Shown: in pieces, positions 1 to 12,877 of the stretch
How the letters are laid out: every line of letters begins with the position of its first letter
Numbering within the stretch: the stretch's first letter is position 1
Assembly (NCBI GenBank): GCA_000711775.1
Contig: ARYC01000569.1
Span: forward strand, 1 to 64,000
DNA length: 64,000 nucleotides
DNA from: Oxytricha trifallax
Lineage: Eukaryota; Ciliophora; Spirotrichea; Sporadotrichida; Oxytrichidae
Direction of reading: 5' to 3'
Translations under genes and position numbers: made by a program
The notes under the pieces: model-generated
The model's input: only the letters and a program-made list of their open reading frames with translations
The model's database searches: none
Told to the model about the DNA's origin: nothing

Positions 1-3000
1 ATGAAACTATAATAAATACTTATAAAAATAATTTCGAGGAGCTCTATGAGACAATTGCTGATCTTAATGATAAGAAAATGGGTAAAAATACTTATGAAGC
101 TGAGCTCACTCAAATAAGTATTATTATTATCTGTTAATTTAAATTCAAAAATATTTCAGGATATCTAAACTTTATTGATAAAATATATATCGTTATATAT
201 AAAATAAGAAGAGACTTAAAGAATTTGAAACTTACAAACGAGGACACCTACAATTCTTTGCAAATGACTGATAATTACTTGGATAGATACTTAAAAATAG
301 ACATATTAAATGAAGTTGTGGAGGGGCTGTTTTGTACGATAAATGATAGTGAGGTTATTGAGAAACTAATAGACTATAGTAAGCTCAGGTACTTTGATCT
401 CAAGAGAATTTTTAATTTTTATTGGCTTTAATTTTATTCAGATTCGCAGAGTGAGAATCTGTTTAATATTTAGTTTTTGAGAAAGATAGACGAGCTTGAA
501 AACAAATAAAATCCCAGCAAAATTGAAACTTAGTAATTGCAATAACCAGTTAAAAAAGTAGGTGCTGCCCTAATAAGCTCCATGAATCTACAAAACCACA
601 CTCAACCCTCATAAAACCCAGAAAAGAGAGCTATTCAAAGTAACTTCAACAAAGTTGGTTACAAAATACCTTAATTCGAGAAAATAGAGTAAAAAGAGAG
701 CATTAGCAGCACCCCAAACCCCAAGTTTAATGTTTCGTAGCAACCAGCGATTGTAATGAAATATAGCATGTTTAATGGATTGAATAACAAAGATAAACCT
801 ATTGAAAGATCTGCTAAAGAATTCGATAAATTTAAGAAGAAGATTATGCAAATAATATAAAATGAAATTAAGAATTTTTTTTAATAGTTCCAACATGAAT
901 ATAAATTTATTCTTTTTTTACATTATGCAAAATACTATTTTACCCCCCCCCATATTTATAAGATTAACATATATTCAATGAATAATTGATAGTTTTTAAT
1001 GCAAACTTAGAAAGTATTGGCAAGTTTTGCGTCCCCTTCTGGGTTAAAGAAGGCTTTTTCCAGAAAATCAAGTTAGCTCATGCGGGAAGAGTAATAACAG
1101 AAAAGGGAAGCCTCAGAAACAATCAATGAAGAATTCTTCGAAGATATTTTTTAATAACAAATTATTTGTGTTAAACTATATTTAACTTAACTGGCTTATT
1201 TCACACTTTTTATGATAAAAAATATATCATAAAATAAAGATCTGTAATAAGAGTAATTTGTAGATGGAGGTGATGATCAACATCTAATTGATGATCCTAA
1301 TCTAGATAATGATGCTATTATTCTTATACAAATATATATTGGTTAATAAGTAAATTTTAAATAATTTGCTTATTTTTTGTGATAACACTCTTTTCAAAGG
1401 CACTTCTTTATCAATTCTAATATTACATTTTTAATTTTATATATTCTCAACTAGTAATTCCCAGATCCTTTGAAATCACCTAGAACACCCTCTAGACTTA
1501 GAAAATTGACCAAATTTATAATAACTATAATTATGTATTCAGTGATAATATATATACCCTGAAATATTTTGTGGTAAATATTTTAGAAAAATGTTCACAA
1601 ATAAGCGACCAGCATTCAAAAAGATAATAGTAAATTCTACCTCATCAGCTTAAGTCTAAGAAATCAGGGAACTCAAATCTTTCAATGAGAAGATTAATAC
1701 TGAGCTGGTCAAGTAGGTCTATATATTTTATTAATTATAATTTATCAATAATTATGAGTTTATATGAGGGGGATGATTATATCTTTAATTATTAATTTTT
1801 AGGATGGGAAGCATTAGACACACCAGGAGAAAATCAGCGTTTTAGAGGATTTAGACGATGAACTCAAGGAGATAGTTTTGCAGTCTTCAGAGCAAATTGA
1901 AGATATTTATAAGAAAATTGGGGATTTACACTTAAAATGTGAGAAATTATCAGCATAGATAGAGTCTGAGGATAGCAGAATAATGCAGTATGTTGAGGAA
2001 CAGATTAATCAACAAAATGAGAGGATATCAAACGTGCAGTTGGATATAGAGGAGGATTTAAAGCGGAGAATTAGAGAGAAGAGCAATTTCGATTTAGCTT
2101 CATATTATTATTATTATAGTTTATTTGAATGTGATAACCAGATAAATGTTTTAACAGTTTTTTATTATAAAAGAAAATAATAAAGATTAAAAATTACTAC
2201 GAATTAAGCTTTGAAAAGACTAGAAGGTGAGATCTTTTCACTAAAAGATAAAGAAACCAGAAATGAGGAAACTGTGGGTATAATAATGGAAAATATGCGA
2301 ATATTAGTTTAAACCTCAAGGGCATTATGTTAACTCACCAAGTAAGATGAAATTGATAAGAGTGCTATGTAGCTGCTTGGACTTAAGATGAATAGTAATG
2401 TGGAAGGCACTGCGTCAAATATTGTTGTATAAACAATAAAAACAATAAGTGATTTATAGAAATGTTCATTTTTTACATCAAATTATTGCAAACCCATATT
2501 ATAATATTACTGCCAGATAAAATTCATAGCAACCTACTAATAAATAAGTCAGGAAAAACAATCCAATTATCAATAGTGTTCTAACAGGTAAAACATAAGA
2601 TTGTTGTTACTATAATTCAGCATACATTTTTATTTGTTTATAAAATATTGTGAAATAAAGTGGGTTTATTTCCCATGATAATTCACAAGACGATCTATTA
2701 AACGGTGGGATGTCTATGCAATCAATTGGCTCAAATAATACAAACCCCATAAAATCTGTGATATCAATTGATAGAAATTGTCTATCTTGCAGTGGTCAGC
2801 AAAGCGTAGTTATAATAATAATAATCAATTTTTATTTAAATAAATTTTTGAATTAACTTATGGAAGGGAGTTTTTAAATTAATAAAAAGGTGACATTATA
2901 TCTATTTTAATTATATGAACGCATTTAAAGTAGCATGTCTCTAGTATCAACCTCAAAAAGTGCTATTTAACAATGAAGTCCACGAACGTAAAAATCTCAT

Positions 3001-4612
3001 AGATAAATGTATATAAAACTTGGAATAACTCAATAATTCTACCTTTATGAAGTCACTCAATTAGACTTAATAGTAGTAGCATTAATATGTACAAATTTAG
3101 ATGCCTTTGGTTTAAGAAAATCTTTCTCAATTTGGAATGTTATCAAATTTAATTAAATTTAATCATGAATTTTTAGCATTGTAAAATTATGTTGTTGAAA
3201 TAAAAATATTTGGAAGCCACATCACTCACAATATAAGAGAAGAAGATTCTTAACAGGCAATTGTAAAAATAGATAAATGGACTACCCAGAATGATGATGA
3301 TAATTATTAAAATCTAAATAGAAGCAAATCTTCAACAACTTAGTCGCCTAGAAATTAAACATAAAAAATAAGCCCTAGAAGAAATAATAATGCTTTGATT
3401 GATAAATTCACCAATAAACTATTTATTAGGGGAATAAATATTTTTAAATCTGTGTATTTAAAGAGATTTACAGTCTAATCAATATTAAAATTAAATTACT
3501 TAAGAGGGATTCACTTTAAAAAAATATTGTTACGCTATTTATCTATTTATGATTATATTCTTAAATTTAAAACTAGATTCAAGAAACTCCAAGAAGAAAG
3601 ATGGCAATCAAGCACTCTCTAAACTAACTAAAAACTTAGCAATTGATGAATTCATAAGTAATCGTAACTTACCAGAACTCAAAGCCAAAAATGATTATAA
3701 TAGTACATAACTCTTCAAAACTCTGGCTTAGCCTAAAACAGCTAGATAGCTCTCCAGAAATCTTATTTTCTTATATTTCTGATATATTTAGTTCAGAAAT
3801 TTTTTTAAAATTGTTTAAAACTAATCAATGTCAGTAAAATTACCGCTTTTTAAATTAATATAAACAATATAATTTTGCCTAGCTTTGGAAATTTAACCAA
3901 TAGAGAGGGGATAACTAGTTAGGGAGGAGACTCATTACAATCCAAATCTACTAACTTTCAATTAGGGCTCCTCTTAATATAGGAAAAAGAAAAATGCCAA
4001 GAATGCTGTTGATTTTTCAAATTTAGGTCTCAAAAATAAAAATACACATTTGCAGTCTATTAACAATCACACTGACTCAAATACAATGTGACATATATAA
4101 ATATAAGTAAATTTAAATTAATCGAATTTATAGGTTTTATGCATGTAATTTATTATATAAAATACGAGTCCATCATAAACTACAAGAACACACTAAGCAC
4201 CATTATAGAGGGCAGTAACTGTACAACAATCTAAAAATTAAACTTTGTTACAAGCCTACACTTCACAGGTTCATATCTACAATAATGAGAGTATTCCCAT
4301 ATAAAATTTGTAATTTATTAGCTAATTTTATTTCGATATTTATCTATATTTCAATATTTTATAAAAAATAGCAGCTTCTTCAACACCTAAAACGTGAATA
4401 AACTTCAAACCCTTTCAAATTCAGATTAAAAATATTACCACCCCATGAGTAATGTAGCACTTATCTCAACTATTAATAATAAAAAGGATGTGCAAACTAA
4501 TACAGGCATTTAAGCATAAAATTTATAGGTTTAGTAATAATCACCATAAAATACTAGCAAAAATAATTTAAAAAGAGCTTAAACTGTTAATGTTAGCTAG
4601 TAGAGACAGTGA
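1..4612 (+). CDS. Large coiled-coil protein, 5' end outside window
   Basis: Unrecognised protein assembled from many germline segments. Coding is open from the left edge (NNFEELYETIADLNDKK near 31-80), so the start lies outside. Residues are rich in Lys, Glu and Gln with heptad-like stretches (about 1600-2330), followed by a Cys motif (NCLSCSGQ, near 2777) and a short conserved-looking block (FKVACLQYQPQKVLFNNEVH, near 2935); the C-terminal third is Asn/Ser/Thr-rich. The frame is interrupted by a GT-AG intron near 1717-1802 and by at least three IESs that restore frame when one pointer copy is removed (889/994, 1157/1250, 1337/1444). The last codons read AQTVNVSQQRQ then TGA at 4610-4612. It may be more than one gene, since not every junction between 2450 and 4400 could be joined; the frame-restoring junctions up to 1444 are solid. 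A cytoskeletal role is only a guess from the coiled coils. Confidence 0.55.
890..994. other. IES with ATAGTT pointer
   Basis: ATAGTT occurs at 884-889 and 989-994. Dropping 890-994 joins the two flanks in one frame (…NFFQQF/LMQTQKVLAS…). The excised piece is 105 bp, AT-rich, carries a run of nine C at 943-951, and has no GT-AG ends, so it reads as an internal eliminated sequence and not an intron. Confidence 0.7.
1158..1250. other. IES with TAATAA pointer
   Basis: TAATAA at 1152-1157 and 1245-1250 flanks a 93-bp AT-rich insert. Removal joins EEFFEDIFQQ to EQFVDGGDDQHL in frame. AT-rich pointers are weaker evidence by themselves, but the frame restoration supports it. Confidence 0.6.
1338..1444. 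other. Probable IES with ATATAT pointer
   Basis: ATATAT at 1332-1337 and at 1439-1444; collapse joins DNDAIILIQIY to SQLVIPRSFEIT in frame. The pointer is low complexity and could slide by two bases at the left end. Confidence 0.5.
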
Positions 4613-4758
4613 AAATTATAACATAAATGGAGTTGGTATTGCTATAAGATTTAGTGAATTATCTGATATTTATAGTTGTTATAATTATTAATATCCTGTT
4701 TATTTCATAAATCAATTTAGAAAAGTCATTAAATTTATTATAAATTTTTCAATCTTAA

Positions 4759-5775
4759 TCAAAACAAACAGCCACATGTAGTCTTTTTCTTTTGAATTTT
4801 AGCGTTAAAATTTTCATCTAAATCAACCATGGCTTTATATTTCCCTGTTAAAACATTCTAAACCCAGCTATACATATCCAAGCTATTCATGCCACTTAGA
4901 GCAGAACCATATATCACTCTTTTATAAATAATTTTATATAATTAATAATATGGGGGGGTTAATTAATTTATATCACATTTAAGTTGGGATATTGATCTAG
5001 ATAATCACTTAAATTGAAAAAACTCTCTATAAATTATTTATCTATAAAATCTCTACGATTGTCCCATTTGTTAAATATCAGTAAAATTGGTTTTATATTC
5101 TATGTTTCTTCTAGTATAGTTTTATATAAAATCATTTTAAAATATTCTTAAAATTATAATAAATAAAATAATCTCAATTTATTAACTATAATTTTTATGT
5201 TTATAATAAGACATTGAAAACAAGTTCAAATTCCATCATAGATTAACTCATTTGGCTTTAATTTTACACATCCACGATATACTATAATCATTGATAAAAT
5301 TTGTTCAGACAAAGTAAATTAATAATTTATAATGAAATTCATAAGAAAATGTGAAAGTATCTTACAATTATTGATTGAGAATCATGTATAAATTTATGCC
5401 AATTTGATATCATAGCAGAGCCCACTTCGTTAATAAAATACTCTTAATTATCAATCTTGAGAGTGTTTGTGTCGAAACCAGTCTATATATATAATAAATT
5501 AAAAAATATTACATTGACAATATTTTACTTACTGTTGGGTTAGTCTCGAAATCCATTTCTTAAAGTTAATCATTGTCTTTTTTCTATAGTGAAATCTCTA
5601 TAAATAATTGTTTATTTATTTCCAAATATTGATTTTTAATTAATTATACAATATGATATATGTATACCATACATTTTAATCTTTTAATCATTAGTGTCTT
5701 GCCAACACCTTCTAATCCCAGTACTAAAATGTGGGTTTTGCGTTTATGTTGATTTTCATTATGATTTTATATCAT
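4759..5775 (-). CDS. Atypical Arf-like small GTPase
   Basis: Arf/Arl-type GTP-binding protein, expected to act in membrane or ciliary traffic. Read right to left it starts at ATG 5775, has the P-loop GLEGVGKT about 20 residues in, a switch-I block ending NPTVGFDTNTL, and the guanine-specificity motif NKWD (Arf proteins usually have NKQD) followed by a helix and the C-terminus TTCGCLF; TGA is at 4759. The canonical switch-II motif DxGGQ is not seen: the equivalent stretch reads INEVGSAMISNWHKF. Several AT-rich insertions, one with a run of seven G at 4952-4958, split the gene; not all junctions were solved, in particular the beta-strand between switch II and NKWD. It converges with the upstream coiled-coil gene (147 bp between stops). 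Family call is firm, subfamily is not. Confidence 0.72.
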
Positions 5776-6016
5776 TTTTTAATTTAATGTAGTTTAAATA
5801 TATAATAAGTTTATAATTTAAATTTATTTTTATACATTTATCTCATATTTTAATTGATTAAAATATAAATTTAAAAGATAACAGAAAGCTTATTATTCCA
5901 AAAAATTTCTGATTAAAAAGTAAGAAATTATTAATATTTTACTTCCACAATTATAATTAATTATATAATTGATAATTTAATTAAAAGATTGCTAAATTAG
6001 TCAAGTCAATAAAACA

Positions 6017-7495
6017 ATGAGCAATAATCCCAATGCATCACAGCAGATGCTATTCAGAGAGTAACCACAGCCTGAGCCACAATAAATGTAGCAATAGAAA
6101 TAGCCTGAGGATATTAAATTCTGTAAGTTTGATGTAATTTTTTCATAATTTGATTGATAAAAAATGAAAAATCACAGTTTTAATTCATTGATTATTGATA
6201 AAATCGAGAATTTTAACATATTGTTCGGATTGATTTATTAAACTTTAAACTTATAGCGAAAGGAGGCGATGGAGGAGTTGGAAAACCATTCATTGCATAT
6301 AGTAGCACTTCAAGCTCAGTATAGTGCAGGACTGACCCTGAAAATCCAGGTCAGTAAATTTGCAAGAAAGTGACTAGATAGAGCTATTTAGACCCTGAGA
6401 CAGGAAGACCTGTAAGTTTTATGTGTTAGAATATAGAACTTTCTATGATAAAAATTTTATCTTAATTATTTCAATACTCATAACATTGATCAAATATAGA
6501 GTCAAAGAGTATAAGAAAGCGAAGAATACAGACCGAATTCCGGTGGGTTTTTTGGAGGAGGTCCCAGTTTGTTTTCTTAAATTGGAAGTACATTTGGAGG
6601 GAGCGGTGATGATGGGTATTTTTCTCGGGGCTCAGGAAGCAATAATGGAAATTTCGAGAATAATCAGTAATATAACAAACCCTCAATTATAGACAAATTG
6701 TAAACATTAATTAAATTCCTTAATAACATATTACAATTTAGGAAACACTACTTAAATTTAGGCGAATAGGAACAGAATTATTAACAATATCAAGAGCAAC
6801 AATAACAAGCTCAACCGTATTATTAAAATCCTTAGTTCCCAGCAAGGGATGGTGCCCCAATACCTCCTCCTCCTTATGCTGGTTAACAGTAAGACCCAAG
6901 AAACTATGAAAATGAATACGACAGATTAATCACAAGACAAATGAATCCATTTCGAATGCTTGAGGAAAGCGAGAGACAAATCAGATCTATGCTTGGAGAG
7001 GACTTTGGGCCTTTCAATAGAGTAGATTAGGATAATTTCGGTCATGATCGCGGATTCAGAGATGGCTTTGGCAATGGAAGAGATATATTCGATGAGTTTG
7101 AGAGAGAACTATTTGGAGGTTTTGGAATGAATCCAATGAGAGGCGGTGGTGTATTTTCATAAAACCAAGGCGGTTTCCCTGGTGGAATGAATTCTTATCA
7201 AACTTCTTGGAGTGGACAATTTTGTGGTCCCTAAAATTTTCAATAAAACTTTGAATAATCTGGAGATCACCCAGGTAGCTATCGATAGCAACACGATAAA
7301 TTCCAGAGAGGACCATTTCCTTAGGAGGATAGAGGTTTTGTTCCAAAACAAATGAATCAACTACGCTAATAAAATTATAATAGAGCAAATCAATAATAAA
7401 ACCCAGAGCAATAATAAGAGACATTTTAGATAAAGTCTAGTACTAATCCTGCTTTAGAAGGAATCAAATTTTCTGGAAAGATCTATGATGTTTGA
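6017..7495 (+). CDS. Gln/Gly/Asn-rich protein, possibly MLF-like
   Basis: Hypothetical protein of roughly 380 residues. It starts at ATG 6017 and ends at TGA 7493-7495. Three GT-AG introns keep one frame throughout: about 6123-6256, 6412-6499 and 6701-6741. The N-terminus (SKGGDGGVGKPFIAYSSTSS) is followed by a basic segment ending DPETGRP, a Gly/Phe-rich stretch, a Gln/Pro linker, and a block MNPFRMLEESERQIRSMLGE with FDEFERELFGGFGM. The aromatic/Met/Gly-rich composition and the basic-aromatic blocks recall myeloid leukaemia factor family proteins, but order and motifs are not convincing, so this is only a possibility. No membrane segments are visible. The intergenic gap to the Arf-like gene on the other strand is about 240 bp and would serve as a divergent promoter. 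Confidence 0.6.
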
Positions 7496-7551
7496 ACTAT
7501 GTAAATTTATTGATTAAATGATTTTAGTTTATAATCTATCTATCAATTCTA

Positions 7552-9229
7552 TCAATCTTCCAATATAAAATAATTAATATCTACTTTATCATTGCCAATA
7601 TCTTTATAGTCAACTATCTCTATATATGGCTTGCTTAAATCATATTTTACTTTTAAAATTACATATAATATTCATCATATAAGAATAAGTTCTTATAAAT
7701 TTACAACATTTGATTCGCTTTTTTATATCAATGATTGCCATAGCTAGTCTGATATTCCTATTAATGTGTCCATCAAATCTACCATTTTTCTCTTCAATAC
7801 TTTCCTTCTTAATTCTCATAGCCCCTTCTACATCTGACTCTTATATCAATCTCTTGCCAAGTGTTCTCTCATCTGGCTTCTTAGAGTTGTCAGTCTCTAC
7901 TATATAAATAGCACTGCGAACGTTCTTGTAGGCTTCTTTGCTTTGTGTGATATTATGAGATGACAACAAATAGGAATTTAATATGTTCACAATTTTATTT
8001 GAGTAACCAGTTTTTAATGGTATCTAAAATTAAATTAATCAAATGTAGAAACAAATAGGTCTGGGGAGTGCACTGGAAAAGTGTAGCATCTACTTCTTTA
8101 TTGTCCCAGCCACCTCCATAGCCCCAATCCTCAAGCCCTCCGCTCACTGGATAAATAGTGGAGGAAATATCTCCAAAGATATATTCGTCAATAGTAAATG
8201 GGATGTTATCCTGGTCTCTTCTGGGAATAGTTTATCCTGTCTCATTTTTCATAATCCAACCCACACTCTCAAACATTTGCTCGTCTGGAGTTTCCTTGGA
8301 TCTGTATATGTCTGTGTAGGATACGCGGTTGTAAGAACCCCAGGGGTACCCTATTACATTTATCCCACCGTGGAAAGTCAGAGAAGATACTATCACATTT
8401 ATTAATTCATAAGGAATTAAATTAGCTTTACTAGTATTGTAAATTTATATGCAACATTTTGAGTGAATATTTCATGAATAACTCTACCAGCAATTGTATT
8501 AAGACACTGCTTATTCTAAGTGTTATAAGGGAAGTCTCTATTTATGTCAAAACTCATAATTTTATTGTTTTTAGCCACTTTTTTATTGCTGTTTTTTAGG
8601 TAAATCGAACTTGTGGTGTTAATACGCTCTTCTCTCTCGTGGTGGTAGTATCCTACAGCATTTGTCATTGGGGTTATTATTACAAAAATAAATCGAATTA
8701 CATATAAATAAAGACATAAAATTGGTATATAATTTTAAAATTACACATTCAAATTTAGTAACATATAATATCAAAAAAATAAATCTAATGACTTATTTAC
8801 TGGTAAGAATTTAAATTAAACCTAAATTACTATTATTTAAGATATGATTAAGGGAATATAATTTCTCTCTTCTTGAGTAGATTTGATACGAATTATTCAT
8901 CTGATTATGATAAGATATATTCAATAAGGTAAAATGCAACATTTGGCCCAATCACCTCGTCACCATGCAAAGCTCCAGAAATATACACTTAAGCTTTTTC
9001 TGAAGAGTCTACTTGGAAATCTTAAAAATAATTCCTAATGAATAAAATGCAGTAAAACTATATACAAATTCTCTATCTAACATTCAATTTAAATAATCAG
9101 TTTAAATACTTAATATAAGCACTTATAAGTTTATTCATGTTTATTTTGGTTATAGGATCCCAGAATATAGCAAAAATAGGTAAGAATAGTAAATTGAAAT
9201 ATAGTGTATAAACTGAAAAGCTTCCTCAT
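7552..9229 (-). CDS. Zinc carboxypeptidase (M14 family), secreted
   Basis: Metallocarboxypeptidase that removes C-terminal residues from peptides. Read from ATG 9229: a hydrophobic signal peptide (LYTIFQFTILTYFCYIL), the zinc-binding HxxE in GALHGDEVIGPN (near 8970), PMTNAVGYYHHEREE and DINRDFPYN (substrate-binding Asn/Arg, near 8540-8660), the third zinc ligand in LTFHGGINVIGYPWG (near 8370), and the catalytic Glu in YIVETDNSKKP (near 7890). All catalytic residues expected for M14 are therefore present. The C-terminus ends NYFILED then TGA at 7552. At least one IES (7643-7730) and several intron/IES gaps interrupt it. The signal peptide suggests a secreted or food-vacuole enzyme. Its start faces the AIG1-like array, with only about 35 bp between the two ATGs. 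Confidence 0.85.
7643..7730. other. IES with ATCA/TGAT pointer in M14 gene
   Basis: ATCA (TGAT on the coding strand) occurs at 7639-7642 and 7727-7730. Excising one copy with the 88 bp between joins LAMAIID to LSKPYIEIVDYKDIG in frame and allows the gene to reach its TGA. No splice-site pair fits the same junction. Confidence 0.65.
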
Positions 9230-9264
9230 TCTTTCTAATTAATTTAAATAAATTCAGTATTTTT

Positions 9265-11051
9265 ATGATGTTAAGGACTCCACTCATAAATAACGATCAC
9301 TTGCAATACAATTGCATTGAGCAAGACTCTCACCCGCCATCAACTTAGAATTAAAGAGAACATAGTTTAAAACATTAGATAATTGATGACCCATCTATTT
9401 AAGAAGACTATCCTTCTTTAATTTAAAATCACTATGATTTTAAACATTCTTTTGGGAGGGTGAGTTTCCTTGAATTTTATTTATTATTCATTAATTTTTT
9501 TGAATTTTAGATTTAATTTTTTTTAATTATTTAAGGAGAATAAAATCTATTTCCTTTAACAAAATCAATTAAATAAGCTTTAATTTTGAGTATAATTTAT
9601 AATAGGTATATGTATAGAATAAATAAAATAGAGTGGCATTATAGGAATAAATAGATAATTGTATTAATGTAAAAATGAGATAATACTCATTCTATTTATT
9701 ACTTGGTTTAGAGATATAATCAAATTATTAAACATAGTTTAAAATAGTGGAAACACTGTAAAGGAAAGTACAAAAGCCCCCTCTATTTATTTTATATATA
9801 ATTACAAATGAAAAGGGGTTTGTGAATATTAAAAAAGCAAAAAACTTCCATAAAATTTTTAATTATTTTATCATATATTAGGTGAGGAAATCACCTCCCA
9901 CATTCATCATTTGATAAGAACAGCTACTAAAATGGCAGCTCAATGAGAAAATTTAGATTAAGAATAAGTCCAATGTGTTTATTTAGAATAAGAGGCATAC
10001 TTTTGATAAGTGTCCTGGCTGTACTTGGATTAATGATAAGTTATCTCCCATCAATTTTATTCACTCATTTCACAAGCTGGACTATGCATTTGAGCTATAT
10101 ATCAATTGCTTTGACAATTTAAATATAATAGTTTACTTATATTTGTATTTTTTAATCCATTTACTAAAACGAGTTATGAAATAAAATTGAAGTATTTTAC
10201 TGAATGGTAGCAGGAAGTGAGAAATATCACAAAAACATGAAATTAAGGGAAATTACAGGCCTTATTTGCGAAATAGCGTTTGTTTTCAATTTCATGACTG
10301 TTCTAGTATACTGGACTCTACTCCATAAAACAACTTTGGCTTATTATTAATTAAAAATATAGTCTTCTCACATATAATGATTTTTTACTTTTAAATCATT
10401 GTTTAATCTGATCTAAATTATGAATGGATAGGATGATGGAATAAAAATCAGAATTTACTGGTATTTTCTACACTTTAATGATTTTAGTGCATGTGGTTCC
10501 TGCGTTTACTGTATTCCTAAACATTGCACTCACTAGAATCATAAACTTATTTTAGTTTTCTTAATGATTATATTTTATGCTATTTTATTTCACATTAAAT
10601 TTCTTAACAATAGTTTCGATTGAGTTTATTTATGTTCAAACCACACATTTAATGGGTGTTAGCCAGTGTATTGTTCTATGGTTTTATAAATCTAATTATT
10701 TCAGCATTTGTTATCAAAAGACCAATCTCTTATATTTTTTACATAACTTATATTAACCATGTTTTTATATATATTTGAATCTACTTTTTCTTGGACTGGG
10801 CTGGTAGGCCATTAAGAACAATTTTACTTGGAGTAGTAATTTTACTAACAATTACTCTCTTTTATAATATAAGCTGTAGATTATGTTAATCCATAAGAGG
10901 TAAAACTCTGCCACAAATTTAAAGAAATTGTATTATTAATTAAAAAATATATAACAATAAAAATAATATTCATGACTAAGAAGAGGGAGATAGAGAGACA
11001 GGGGAGTTAGAGTCAAAATTATTATAGAAGAATGGGGCTGAAAAAGAATGA
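9265..11051 (+). CDS. AIG1/FAR-17a-like multipass membrane protein, copy 1
   Basis: First of three tandem paralogues. The FAR-17a/AIG1 family contains six-pass membrane hydrolases of fatty-acid esters of hydroxy fatty acids, with an essential Thr in the first half and a His in the second. Here a soluble N-terminus (from ATG 9265, MMLRTPLINNDHLQYN) is followed after introns by membrane segments: ISVLAVLGLMISYLPSILF, a FTSWTMHLS motif holding the candidate Thr, FNFMTVLVYWTLLHK, and FYTLMILVHVVPAFTVF holding the candidate His. The acidic tail ends NGAEKE then TGA 11049-11051. The copy is the most diverged of the three; the loop after the His helix is split by AT-rich sequence. Substrate is unknown. 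Family assignment rests on topology and these motifs, not on a search. Confidence 0.6.
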
Positions 11052-11486
11052 ATGAAATGCCATTTATATTTGTAATAAATAACAAACATCAATAATAAGA
11101 AAAATATTTTTAATTTCATAATATTAATTACTCTAAAATTTAAAATACCCTTTTTACCAATAAATTTTTAATAAATTTATATCAATATATCTTTTTAGAG
11201 AAAAATATGGACGTCATTGAATTTATAAAGTCGTAATTAAAAATTAATTGTCTTTATTATATGAGTTGGTCAGATTTAATCTATTATTTCTTTGCGCTCA
11301 ATTAGTTTTTTTTAAAAAGATTATTATGCTTTCTAAGATATTTACAAAAATCTACTTTCATTTTAAACACTCAAGCAGCCCTCATTGACCTTTTTGCAAT
11401 GGGGGGGGGTCAAATTATATACATCTCTATATTATCCTTCTCTATTTATAGGGAACTTAATTTTATAAAATATATAATAATTAGAT
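11052..11486. other. Spacer between paralogues 1 and 2
   Basis: AT-rich stretch of 435 bp with no convincing coding. It contains a run of nine G at 11401-11409. It would hold the 3' UTR of copy 1 and the promoter of copy 2. Confidence 0.5.
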
Positions 11487-12546
11487 ATGTCAAAACAGCA
11501 AAACGCAAATTAAAACGAGGGAGATAGTTCAACTTCCATATCAGCTCATGATTAATAAATTTTAGATAATTTTGATTTCCATAATTCCACTTATCCAAAT
11601 TCATTACCATAAGAAACTTTCTATAAGGTAATTATTATAAGCACTACTATAATTTTCATATAAAATATATATCTTAATAATCTATAACGTGAGAAAGCTG
11701 CTTCTAGGAGCTAATGTAATAATCCAAATTGCCGCGCTTTTCACATTGTTTTTGAGTAGCAACTTCTTTTATTTTACATGCTGGGGAATGCATATAGTTT
11801 CAGTCGCCTTAGTTTTATCAATTATGGCTTAAAATCCCAAAAACAAAGGAAATGTTAAGTTGATTAAATGGGCTGGAGTAAATATTATATCTTTTAATTA
11901 GAAAGTTGCATAATAAAAAATGCAAAAAGAAATTCAAAAACTTTTACCTGTATTCACAGTTTTAATTAAATTATTTTTAAAAGATAAAATCTTAAGTGGC
12001 TGGAGTTATCAATGAATTGGCTTTAACCGCATAAATGACAATTGTTGCAATTTACTGGCCATTCCTACATCATCATGCTCTGAAACAAGTTGAGATTTTT
12101 AGAGAAATGTATGGCGACGTCTTTGCTTGGAGATTCCACCAAATGATGATCTATATTCATATTGTCCCTGCTTTGGTTATATTTGCAAATGTTGCTATCT
12201 CTAGAATAGTAAACTTGTAGTTATTATATAGTAAATATGTTTTAAAAAGACTTTTAAACCACTATCTTTAAGCTTTCTAAGTTTAATGATGTTCTCACAT
12301 GTGAAATATATGATTTACTACGGAGTGATTTACCTATTTTTCAACTACGCTGGTGTTTTGTATCTAGGCAGACCCCTATACCCCTTCCTTCCTTGGACCG
12401 ACTACAAGTCCTTCGTTGTGGCTTTTGTGATTAACCTTGGAAATATAGCTGCTTACTATATTGTATGTTAAGTGGGCTCAGTTGTCAGAAAGAATCCAGC
12501 TAAACTCGAAAAAGTTGAGAATTCATCTAAGACAAAGTCATAATGA
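11487..12546 (+). CDS. AIG1/FAR-17a-like multipass membrane protein, copy 2
   Basis: Second paralogue. ATG 11487 opens a Gln/Asn/Ser-rich soluble N-terminus (MSKQQNANQNEGDSSTS), then membrane segments: IIQIAALFTLFLSSNFFYF leading into TCWGMHIVSVALVLS with the candidate catalytic Thr, TIVAIYWPFLHHH, MMIYIHIVPALVIFANVAI with the candidate His, MIYYGVIYLFFNYAGVLYL, and a last helix after RPLYPFLPW. The basic tail ends SSKTKSQ then TGA 12544-12546. Spacing of the YW, VH/IH-PA and GRPLYPFL motifs matches copy 3 closely, so the two probably arose by a recent duplication. Introns or IESs interrupt at about 11628-11690, 11890-12030 and 12218-12285. Confidence 0.65.
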
Positions 12547-12877
12547 GATAAAATGCTAGGCATTAATTAATTTCTTGGAGCTTTAGTTCATAAAGATTTG
12601 AGCAGTTTCATGTATGATAATTGATTAAATTCTCTAATAAATGCTGTATTTTATATCTATAGTATATAAAGGTAAGTTTCTTATAGTTTTAATTATCATC
12701 CTCTGTTTGATATTTTATAACATTATAAGGATATATAAAATTATAGAAATCAAAATATTATATTAAAATAGTAACTTAATAGCGGAATATAGCAAGGAAG
12801 AAGTTTTAAGTACAATACTGATTAACAAATTAATAATTATTTAATAGTATTCACTCTAACTGCTTTTTCAAATAAAT
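12547..12877. other. Spacer between paralogues 2 and 3
   Basis: AT-rich, 331 bp; nothing beyond expected UTR and promoter sequence is visible. Confidence 0.5.

Noticed and set aside
389-441. Intron or IES suggested by GTACTT...TTCAG and repeated TCAG
   Set aside because: Reading TAA as Gln, the frame is continuous through this stretch, and removing it would cause an early TGA.
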